DNA from: Eunapius fragilis
Lineage: Eukaryota; Porifera; Demospongiae; Spongillida; Spongillidae
Assembly: GCA_963681505.1 (NCBI GenBank)
Contig: OY811988.1
Coordinates: forward strand, 1-64,000
Length of the DNA: 64,000 bases
Direction: 5' to 3'
This document shows, piece by piece, positions 56,001-64,000 of the stretch (position 1 is its first letter; each line of letters begins with the position of its first letter). The notes below the pieces were generated by a model. That model searched no databases. It had not been told where the DNA came from and was given only the letters and a program-made list of their open reading frames with translations. The position numbers and the translations under genes are program-made.

Positions 56001-57453
56001 GGACCTCAACTTCTCACATGGGACATCACCTCATCACTACAGTCATATCACACTGAGCTTGGGTTAGAGTTTAATAAGAGAGTTCAGAACTTGTCATTGA
56101 AGTTTATTATCCTAAACAACAATGCTAATGAGACACCCAGACCTTACCTTTGCCTCTGCAATACTGCACACCACATGTACGTAGGACCAGCCATAATAAC
56201 TATAATAAGACCCATACGCACACTAACCCCTGCCCCATGTCATATTTACACCTTTACCCTAACTCTGATTTTTCGCATCTACAATTGTTCTTCCACCAGG
56301 ATGAACATTGAGCAACATGTACATGGACATTAGGTGTAATAGCTACTACCTCTGTTGTGCTATAAGGAACCCCACTTCAAGGCTTCCATTTAGGCCCACC
56401 TAGTACAACAAAAAGTAATGGATAACCTGTTGCCTCTAGCAACCCCCCCCCCCCCCTACTCACCCAAGAAATACTGCTCAACGTACATAAAGAGGTTCCT
56501 CCCTTATACCCCTCTCCCCCCTTATTGCCCCCCCCCCCCCCCCCCCGGGCCGGCCCCTTACTGGTCCCCCTTCCTCCCTCCCTTCCTCTCTCCCCCTCTG
56601 CCCCTTATTGGTCCCCCCCCTCCCACCCTTATTGGTCCCCTTCATAACTACATGTATGTACAGGTCAATAAAAAGACTAACGGGACCGCTCATAAATTAC
56701 ATCACGCTATTTTGGTCCCCCCTCTCTCCCCCTCATCACACATTATCCCATACTGATGTATGCTTAATGTATACATCATCACACTGGCTGCCCCCCCCTC
56801 CCCACCCCCCCTTCAGCGTGACGTAATTTATGAACGGCCCCTAACTGAACATCAAGTCCACACATTCATGAACACTCATTCATGCCCATGGCCAACATCA
56901 CAAAGGACAATACGTCGTCCTTTTACCTGTGTTCTGCATGATTCTTCAACATCCTGCTTCTCCCTCTTCAGGCTTTCGACTTGTCCCTGCAGTATGGGGA
57001 TCTCATCCCTGGCCTTCCCAGTGCCCTTGGCCTTCTTCACAACGTCCTGGGTACCTAGTACCTTACTCGTCGACTCGTCCGGTGTGTATGTTCCAGACAC
57101 AGTTCCATCAGCCTACATTAAACATATGCGTGCACGGCACATGAGACAGGCATAGCGCAAGGGCCAACTATAATATATACGTACGTTACACCTGAATCCA
57201 GCATGCATTGCAATTCAAAAAAAGTACTACTCAGCTTATTTTCTATAACGGCCTAAGAAACACATGCAGGCACACACAAACGGTTACTACGCGTAAGTCC
57301 AAGCTCTAGGGGTGCATGCTGCAGGTACTAGTAAGAGTTACGTTATAACTGACCGACAGCAAACTACTACAAAGCTGTGTATGCGCGGATTATTACCTCT
57401 ATACACTCATACGATCCTGAATCCACTCGGTCTCGCGCCACAGAGTCAGCCAT
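51980..57453 (-). CDS. gene C: coiled-coil, 11-residue repeat and CCHC zinc-finger gene
   Basis: Minus-strand phase 0 exons: 57397-57453 (ATG start, MADSVARDRVDSGSYECIE), 56927-57112 (62 codons, ADGTVSGTYTPDEST then coil), 55347-55493 (49 codons, LAEKEKELQEM ... QVKQYQKQVEAYKGE), 55034-55090 (19 codons, AEDAQDTVYVELVNLDGAQ) and terminal 51980-53029 (349 residues). The last exon is Pro/Ser-rich, has seven 11-residue units (SHDSGYPPQHM type), DLPPPVYHQ, and ends in finger LDPNLKCPLC ... YRQHVETCGR and stop. Total about 536 residues. No exon with the UBAN core was found between 55494 and 56926. A 1.5-kb foldback and a 29-bp minisatellite occupy its introns. Its start lies only 192 bases downstream of gene D's stop. 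Likely a NEMO-like adaptor, by family resemblance. Confidence 0.7.
53332..54863. mobile_element. 1.5-kb foldback element in gene C intron
   Basis: Arms of about 540 bases (53332 to about 53871; about 54309-54863) are inverted copies that begin CAGTAG and end CTACTG. A spacer of about 435 bases has no ORF of note. Each arm starts with two TCGCAATGTGCGAGC-like subrepeats. ORFs within the arms appear on opposite strands with the same protein sequence, which is an artefact of the inversion. Confidence 0.88.
55565..55865. repeat. 29-bp minisatellite, about 10 copies
   Basis: The unit is of the form CCCTTCCCAGCTTAGCACCC + CTGATAGCA. The copies vary at one to three positions. It lies in the gene C intron where a UBAN exon would be expected. 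Confidence 0.9.
56440..56830. repeat. C-rich intronic region with TTATTGGTCCCC repeats
   Basis: Poly(C) runs near 56444-56456 and 56528-56546, several TTATTGGTCCCC copies (56565-56640), and further C-runs at 56790-56815. Non-coding. Confidence 0.7.
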
Positions 57454-57645
57454 TTGGCCCAGGTGCGTAGTATTATTTACGCTAATCAATCACGTGAACG
57501 TGAGTAAAGTATTCATTACATTCAAACTAACATTATAACCCCCCACACAAGCTGCATTTAATTAGCAAAAACAGCTATACAGGAGGCCAGAATGAGGTAC
57601 ACATACACAACCACAACAGGAAAAAAAGGTTAAGTGATAAAGAGG

Positions 57646-58287
57646 TCATGGGGGTACAGCTGTAAGTGCACAAGAGGAAACATGGCGTCTGTAATTCTGT
57701 ATCTCGCCTTTCCTGAATCCTTCTCTGCAGTACGGACATGTCAGATTAGGATCCAGCGGAGCATTGGCATCGTACTGGGACACACCTTCATCGCCACCAG
57801 TCAGATGGGCCCCCTGATGCCGAATGATCTCACCATCAACACGAGCAGCAGGAAGATCACGCCCCCCAGGGTGACCCCCTGGAACCGTAGCCACTGGCAT
57901 CAAGGGAGACCTCTCGTGGTTTGACGCCCTCAAATTGCTACTGTCTGCCCGGAAAGGTAGCAACGGTCGTAATATCATCCCTGGTGCCTGGTGTTGGTGA
58001 GGAGGGTGGTGGTGGGGAATGGCTGCTTCCTGCAGATGTGACTCAAGTCCCATCTGCTTGAGGCTGCCCAGAGAGTTACTGCGATGCCTGGTGTACCCCC
58101 TGCTGCTGACTCTTTCCCCGCTTTCCCCTTGGCGATGCGGTGGGAGGGGCCGACCGTGAGAGGATGGGTCAACGCCACCCACGAGAGATCGCTGAACGTT
58201 GACCCCCGAGATATCAGACGACGACTGGGGGGGTTCGCCGTGGGTTACATCATCGGGTGATGGCCTGGGGCCTCGATGGTCTAAGTG
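57646..58287 (-). CDS. gene D terminal exon: His/Pro-rich tail and CCHC finger
   Basis: It begins HLDHRGPRPSPDDVTHGEPP and is rich in Arg, Pro, His and Ser, with PHHHPPHQHQAP. The finger ligands are complete. It ends ALTAVPP and stop. A partial copy lies at 29412-29600. Confidence 0.8.
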   Translation of the reverse strand, partial: HLDHRGPRPSPDDVTHGEPPQSSSDISGVNVQRSLVGGVDPSSHGRPLPPHRQGESGERVSSRGYTRHRSNSLGSLKQMGLESHLQEAAIPHHHPPHQHQAPGMILRPLLPFRADSSNLRASNHERSPLMPVATVPGGHPGGRDLPAARVDGEIIRHQGAHLTGGDEGVSQYDANAPLDPNLTCPYCREGFRKGEIQNYRRHVSSCALTAVPP

Positions 58288-61200
58288 CTGCAAAGTTCAA
58301 TTCCAAAAATCACATTGACATCATGAAATAGACCACAGCACCATGTTAAAACTTATAGGTAGAAGGGGACAGGCAATACAGAGGAGACATTGACCGCCAA
58401 GCATACATCCAAATGCACAGAGTCCACATCACATCAGGTGAGTAGGGTATACATGTGAGAATGGATGGACCTTTTTACACCACAGTCTTCCTTTATCAGA
58501 GTACTTGTATAAAGGGGTCTACAGGTCATAATAAGTACAGGTGTGTCTTTCCAGCTCTGCCCATATGAAGTTCATAGTGCATCCCAAAGGTGTGAGTGCT
58601 AATTAAATCTGTACCCTAAGTACTTAATTTGATTCATAGTATATAAACTAGCGCAAATTCATAGTTTAGTAAGTAGGAAGGGTTTTCACAATCACCACCA
58701 CTCCTTTTGGATGTGTGGGTAGGGTTTGACCAGGGGTGGGGGGGACGGGGAAGGGGGGGCGGGGGGCACAGGTAAGGTGGTAGGTGGGGTAATTAAGGTG
58801 GTATATAGGTAAGGTGGGAGTAATTATAATTATGGAGGTAAGTAGGGTAATTAAGTAATTAAAGTGGTAAGGTGCGGTAATTAAGGTGGTGAGGGTGGGT
58901 TGTAGGTAGAGTAGGGTAATTAAGATGGTGTGGGTGTGGTTGTGTGGTAGGTAGAGTAGGTAATTAAGATGGTGTGGGTGTGGTAGGTAGAGTAGAGTAG
59001 GGTAATTAAGGAGGTGAGGGTGGCAGGTACACTGTAGGTAGAGTGGGGTAATTAAGATGGTGTGGGTGTGGTTGTGTGGTAGAGTAGGGTAATTAAGGAG
59101 GTGAGGGTGGTAGGTAGAGTGGGGTAATTAAGGAGGTGAGGGTGGCAGGTAGGTAGAGTGGGGTAATTAAGGAGGTGAGGGTGGTAGGTAGAGTGGGGTA
59201 ATTAAGGAGGTGAGGGTGGCAGGTAGGTAGAGTGGGGTAATTAAGGAGGTGAGGGTGGTAGGTAGAGTGGGGTAATTAAGGAGGTGAGGGTGGTAGGTAG
59301 AGTGGGGTAATTAAGGATTAAGGAGGTGAGGGTGGTAGGTAGAGTGGGGTAATTAAGGAGGTGAGGGTGGTAGGTAGAGTGGGGTAATTAAGGATTAAGG
59401 AGGTGAGGGTGGTAGGTAGAGTGGGGTAATTAAGGATTAAGGTGGTGAGGGTGGTAGGTAGAGTGGGGCAATTAAATTCTACTCTACCTACCATTTAATT
59501 AATTTGATTCATAGTATATAAACTAGCGCAAATTCATAGTTTAGTAGGAAAGGGTAACCCCAATCCCACCATGGGTGGATGGATAGGGGTGGGGGGTGCA
59601 TAGGTAAGGTGGGAGTAATTATGGAGGTAAGTAGGCAGGGTATTGAGTAGGGGTAATTAAGGTGGAAAGGGTGAGGATGGGTGATACGTAGGTAGGCGGG
59701 TAGGTAGGGTGGGAATAATTAAGGTGGTAGACGGAGAAGTTCCCATGGCTGTGGCAATATATGTACCTACATCTAGTTTTATGTAGGGGTCCGAGGGGAA
59801 GATACATAATTGCAATTCCCCCTTGAACAGCAATGCACGGTGTGGATGTAAACACATACCAACCCACACGTGAAGCAGCATACACACGCACCCAAGATCC
59901 CAGTGATGATGATCTATAAGTCTGGACTGGCTTCTCACGGGTAGAAGAAGGTATATTTGGTGATTGTTTTACCCGTTCACTTTCCCAACGAGGCTCCTGA
60001 AAAGTGAATGGTAACAGCACTCCTCCCACATATCACCAGCCATTTACCTCCATTTGCTGCCTCCGTACAGGGTCTTCCTGTGCAGCACGTGCGTTTACAC
60101 TGCGCTGAAGATGGAACAAACACACCAAGTCTATTTTCTGCCTCTGTGCAGTTGTATATGCACACACACAATTTTGCCTCTGCCTCCAAAATTATTAACA
60201 AGACCACTTTAAGCATTTCTTCACCTTCTGAACCATATTATCTGCCAATCTCTTCTAACAACATAGCCATGATACCCTCTTCCCCAGTCAAGGCAAACTT
60301 CCCCAGACCCGTACCTGTTTCTCAAGTTCATTTCTACATCTCTCCAAATCAGTTTTGTATGCGTCTATCTGTATCTTCATCTGCTCCACCTGCAGCACCC
60401 TGGTATGAAGGTCTGCAGTGGCTGCCGATGACGCTGCCTTAACCCTCTGTAGCTCAGCCATAAGCCCCTCCTCCCTACTGGAACGTTCTGCTTCTGCCTG
60501 GGAGACTTTGGTTTGGGCCTGCTCCCTGTCCTTCCTCTCCTGCAGGAAGTCCTCTTTGTACGTCTGAGCCTGGGGATGAGGGAGACAAGTACTGCAGTAT
60601 TCAACAATGTTGCCCAATACCATTACATTATGAAGGTTTATTTATTTATTAAGTAATTAATTTAATCAGCAAGCGATGAAGGCTACCTATAACGTTTGTA
60701 TTCACAGTAACACACACCATTAGTTTGCCCAACAAGGTCAAGGATTGTGCTGCACAAGCTTCTTGGGCAGTAAATATTGCGCAGAACACATCAGGAAGCA
60801 CATTTGAGATAGCTAATACAAACAACTAGGGTGTTAAGTTCAGCTCAAACGTCATCAGGTTAACCTAACCAATGTATAATTTATCTAACGCTTGGCACTT
60901 GTAGGCTAAACGATCCCAAATTACCTGTGCCTTCATAAGCTCCAGTTCCCCTGCCAGTTCTTCCCTCTCTCTGGTCACCTCCCTAAGTGCCTTGGCCTGT
61001 GAGCTGTTCTCCTCCCTCAGCCTCTCCACCTCTCGCTGTAAGGTCTGGGAACCCTTTGCAGAGGACTTCTCCTGTCTCGTTACCTCCAGCTGTTCTGTCA
61101 GCTGTTTGACAACGTCCTCAAGTGAGGCATTTAAGGACTGTGGAGGAGGAGGAGGGGTAAGAAAGAGGAGAGGGGAGGAGGAATAGAGTGGGTTAATCTA

Positions 61201-61870
61201 CCAAATACAGCATATCACATTTACAGTGTCCTACCATAAATAAACTCATTTGAAAAAACCACAACCAAAGCCATAAAGGTTAGAACACCACTCTATTCCA
61301 GCTTCTAATGTAACTTAAGAATAAAAAAGTACACTTGTTGTTTTGCTGGCACTGTGCATAAGACTTACATTGGGATATTGGGCTAAAAGTACTCCCAACA
61401 TGTACCAGTTACATTTAGACAATCATCACACCCACACATTCCACCCCCCAACCCGTCATTACACACACACACATACCTCCACTCCACATCCAAGCAATGA
61501 TCACCTTACCCCTATCACACACCACCACCCCACAACACCCCTACCCCATAACACCACCATCACACCCCACCTTACCCCACATCACACACCACCACCCCAC
61601 ACCCCCATCCCACCACAAACCTTCAGCTCAACAATAGCACTACTCTGCTTTGCCACGTGAGACATGAGCTGGTCCATCTCCTTCTTTTGGTCCTCTGTCA
61701 CCTTCACTACCTCCTGGTCCTGTCCATCAAGAGAGGACTGAGGAGGAGGTGGAGGCAGGAACATAACACTGCTTCATACATGCATATATGTGTATGTGTA
61801 TGTGTATGTGTATGTATGTATGTATGTATGTATGTATGTATGTATGTATGTATGTATGTATGTATGTATG

Positions 61871-61901
<31 letters not shown>

Positions 61902-62961
61902 TGTATGCATGTATGTATGTATGTATGTATGTATGTATGTATGTATGTATGTATGTATGTATGTATGTATGTATGTGCGTGCGTGCGTGCGTGCGTGTGG
62001 TATGTGGGTGTGGACACTCCTAAAAGCAACCATACACATACACATACATGTAGTTGCATGCAACTCAATCAATTTTACTGAAATTCATTGTGTTCTGCCC
62101 AACAAGGGAGAAGGGGGTAAAGATGGGGGAGGGAGGAGGAGGGGAGGAGAGGAGGGAAGGGGAGGAGAGGGAGAAGAGGAAGGGGAGGAGAGAGGGAGAA
62201 GAGATGAGGGATGAGGGAAGAAAGCAGAGGAGGAAATGAGGGAAGGGGAGGAGGGAGGGAATTCCTTCTCACCTGAGAGGTGCTCTTCATTGTCGGCACC
62301 CTGCCCACTACGGCTTCATACTTCTTCCTATATCGCTTCTTCACCTCCTCAAGTTCGGCCATATGTGCCTCCATCTTCTCCCTCATCAGCTGCTCATGCT
62401 CCCCCTGCAGCTCCTTCAGGTGCTGCCTGTGGTTTGTTTCCAGGTCCTTCATCTGTTGGCTTGCAGCTTGCTCAAGTCTGGCCCTCTCTCCCTTGGCCTT
62501 CTTAAGCTCCTCCTCCAACTGCTGTGTCCTTCCTTCAACCTGCAAGGTCTCCAGTTAAGACATCTTACACACACAAACATAAACACACACATCAACACAA
62601 CATACACACATGCATTCACATGTCACGTACGCCTACATCTTGAGTACATGCAAGGTCTTCAAATTTTAAAGATATCTCTTATGCACACATACGGACACAC
62701 ACACACACACACACACACATACACACACACCTCCACTGGAGTACATGAACCACTCCCTGATCTAGCTCCTAATTCCTGTTGAACCTTCTCTTCATATTTC
62801 TTTTTGTAATACTTTTTCAACTTCTCCAACTGGACTTGGTGAAGCTGTTCCTTCTCCTTCATCACTGCCTCGTGTTTCTTCAACAGTTCGTCTACGTTAC
62901 GCTGATGTACCATCTCCAAGTCCTTCGGCCCCTTCTCCTCAGAAGAATGGCCACCGCTGAT
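57646..62961 (-). CDS. gene D: UBAN coiled-coil and CCHC zinc-finger gene (ABIN/NEMO-like)
   Basis: Minus-strand phase 0 exons: 62731-62961 (77 codons), 62273-62539 (89), 61621-61737 (39), 60925-61137 (71), 60315-60569 (85, UBAN), 60049-60105 (19), 57646-58287 (213 residues plus stop). This gives about 593 residues, and at least one 5' exon is missing. The first two exons share a KLKKYYKKKYEE / EVKKRYRKKYEAVV motif. The coil is nearly continuous to QVEQMKIQIDAYKTDLERC. The UBAN exon opens AQTYKEDFLQERKDREQAQT. The tail is His/Pro-rich and disordered, ending in finger CPYCREGFRKGEIQNYRRH and VSSC. Domain order (coil, UBAN, Pro-rich, finger) equals that of NEMO. Likely a cytosolic ubiquitin-chain-binding adaptor; ABIN or optineurin-type roles are alternatives. 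All reading frames are intact. Confidence 0.75.
58780..59475. repeat. about 35-bp G-rich minisatellite, roughly 18 copies
   Basis: Units of the form GGGGTAATTAAGGAGGTGAG + GGTGGTAGGTAGAGT repeat with small indels. The G-rich strand is the plus strand, so the transcribed gene D intron would be C-rich. A related sequence resumes at 59560-59720. Confidence 0.9.
60315..60569 (-). CDS. UBAN-like exon of gene D
   Basis: An 85-codon exon, acceptor CCCCAG, donor CAG|GTACGG. The core D-F-L-Q-E-R-K-D-R matches the family pattern, in which the Asp-Phe and Glu-Arg residues contact the proximal ubiquitin. It is followed by QAEAERSSREEG, then heptads. Confidence 0.8.
61140..61620. other. gene D intron with A/C-rich simple sequence
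   Basis: 61430-61620 is a C/A-rich imperfect repeat (CACACCCCAC and CACCACCCC words). No exon. Confidence 0.6.
61790..62000. repeat. GTAT tetranucleotide microsatellite
   Basis: Over 40 copies of TGTA/GTAT, interrupted near 61900, ending in a GTGC run. It lies in a gene D intron. Long Tyr/Val/Met/Cys ORFs across it on both strands are artefacts. Confidence 0.95.
62105..62265 (+). repeat. purine-only (GGGAGGA)n tract
   Basis: About 150 bases almost entirely G and A, directly downstream of the donor of gene D exon 62273-62539; C/T-rich on the transcribed strand. Confidence 0.9.
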
Positions 62962-63026
62962 CTAGTTAGGAGGGCACATGTACACACAGATGTGCAAGCG
63001 GGTGTGTAATGTCATACTGACTGACA

Positions 63027-63150
63027 TTGCTCCTGGCACCCAACCCTATTGGTACATATCCAACTACACCTCCTCCACAACCAAAGCCATACACCTCTTC
63101 CATTAAAATATATACCACCATCAATACCACTTCCCTCTGCACCAAAGCTC
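63027..63150 (-). CDS. possible further upstream exon of gene D
   Basis: The minus strand reads GVVGYVPIGLGARSN and then a GTCAGT donor in phase 0, immediately upstream of the known first exon. A Gly-rich stretch precedes it, but the frame near 63100 (GSGIDGGIYFNGRG) differs from the frame at the donor. The exon may be mis-read, frameshifted or not real. Confidence 0.3.
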
Positions 63151-63289
63151 CACCCACTTCCTGCTTCCGGTACAAAGTGCATACTGTACGTATGTAAAGT
63201 GTATGAGTGGACAAAGGGCATCGCTTCCTACAATCATTGCAATAGCAATATGGAACGTTCTATGGGAAAATTGGCCTTGTGGATTTATA

Positions 63290-63950
63290 TATATATAAAT
63301 CAAATTGATATATCTCCCGAAATATTAACGTTATTCGGTTCACAACATACCACACCATCACTAAATCCATTTTGGTGTTTTACACATGCGGGGTACCGAC
63401 GTTACAAGGTCCGATACCCTGTAGGGTTCAAAACGGCCACATCTCCAGGTAGGAGCGTCCAAATCGGTTCAAATTCGGTACGTAAGTAGAAGGGTTCTGT
63501 CGCTATTGATTTATTCTGTTCTTTTATCCCTTACGGAGATATAGCTGTGCGAAGTGTGTACACAGTTTCCCGCTCGATTCGCGCCAATGATTTAGGCCCT
63601 CGCCCTCCCGTACATTAAATGTCTAATTCACTGGTGCAAATCGAGCGGGAAACCGTGCACGCACTTTGCACCAGTGAATTAGACATGTAAATGGATAATG
63701 TAAAAATTAACAAACAGAACAAATCAATAGGTACAGGACCCTTCTGCGTACATACTGAATTTGAACCAATTTGGACGCTCCTACCTAAAGACGTGACCAT
63801 TTTGAACCTGATGCATAACGTCGGTACTCTGCATGCGTAAGACACCAAAATGGATTCTCACACACAGTAATGGTGTGGTATGTTGTGTTAAAAAATAGGA
63901 ACCCGATAGCGTTAGTATTTCGGGAGATATATCGATTTAATTTTTATGCT
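63290..63950. mobile_element. foldback element at the right edge
   Basis: The left arm (about 63290-63530) includes GATATATCTCCCGAAATA and ACGTTATTCGG words that pair with the right arm (about 63690-63950: TATTTCGGGAGATATATC, ATAACGTCGGTAC). An inner hairpin lies near 63565-63690 (TTTCCCGCTCGATT against AATCGAGCGGGAAA, and a nested ATGTCTAATTCACTGGTGCA pair). No ORF of note. Confidence 0.8.
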
Positions 63951-64000
63951 ATATAATTTGTACCTTAATTTATCATCATGTACTTTTCATTTTAAATAGT

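Noticed and set aside
56134..56165. Possible small exon of gene C before donor GTAAGG
   Set aside because: The only bounded candidates are 8 or 16 bases, which would break the phase 0 pattern.
61707..62214. Long ORFs of repeated Tyr/Val/Cys or His/Thr/Ile
   Set aside because: They span the GTAT microsatellite and the purine tract on either strand; no gene structure.

Overview
The window looks like nuclear DNA of an early-branching animal, most likely a demosponge. This is inferred from short introns, a tyrosine-kinase-like (TKL) kinase of the kind expanded in sponges, a KADPEKK-repeat protein family I recall from sponges, and dense, varied transposons. The exact species cannot be named from the sequence. 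Exon models rest on splice signals, phase and paralogue comparison only; there is no transcript evidence.

The main host content is a minus-strand cluster of paralogous coiled-coil genes. Several carry a motif with the pattern D-F-x2-E-R-x2-R, which matches the UBAN ubiquitin-binding core of NEMO, ABIN and optineurin. Several end in a Pro-rich tail and a C-x2-C-x14-H-x3-C zinc finger like that of NEMO. From right to left: gene D (57646-62961: coils, UBAN, finger, apparently intact); gene C (51980-57453: coils, an 11-residue repeat array, finger, no visible UBAN exon); gene B (34876-40898: TKL kinase, long coils, finger); an orphan finger fragment (29412-29600); gene E (25280-27122: 5' part with UBAN, 3' part lost); gene A (16146-18567: UBAN, degenerate finger); and a decayed copy of the gene-B coil (10269-15575). 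Every exon I could bound with confidence in B, C, D, E and the decayed copy starts and ends in phase 0. By analogy with their relatives these proteins would be cytosolic adaptors that read ubiquitin chains and feed kinase signalling of the NF-kB type. That role is inferred.

Left third (1-10060): a rearranged Ty3/Gypsy relic with an inverted integrase core (480-1700); a broken Ginger/KRBA2-like integrase gene with an acidic region, a Cys-rich domain and a Ulp1-type protease (2017-6440), split by a TTAA-flanked MITE (2614-3889); then a 5'-truncated Gypsy element fused directly to the protease (6440-10059).

Middle (10-35 kb): decayed coil exons, minisatellites, foldback elements, a pogo/Tigger-like transposase between TTAA-ended inverted repeats (19771-22761), a degenerate tandem array (22.9-24.7 kb), a terminal-inverted-repeat element holding a RecQ-like helicase relic (27812-28520), and a relic of a widespread uncharacterised protein (32.4-33.2 kb).

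Right (41-64 kb): a hAT relic, a KADPEKK-repeat ORF beside a 200-base assembly gap, palindromic MITEs, a 1.5-kb foldback inside gene C, intronic minisatellites in genes C and D, and a last foldback at the right edge. Long poly(G)/poly(C) runs (up to 31 bases) are scattered throughout.
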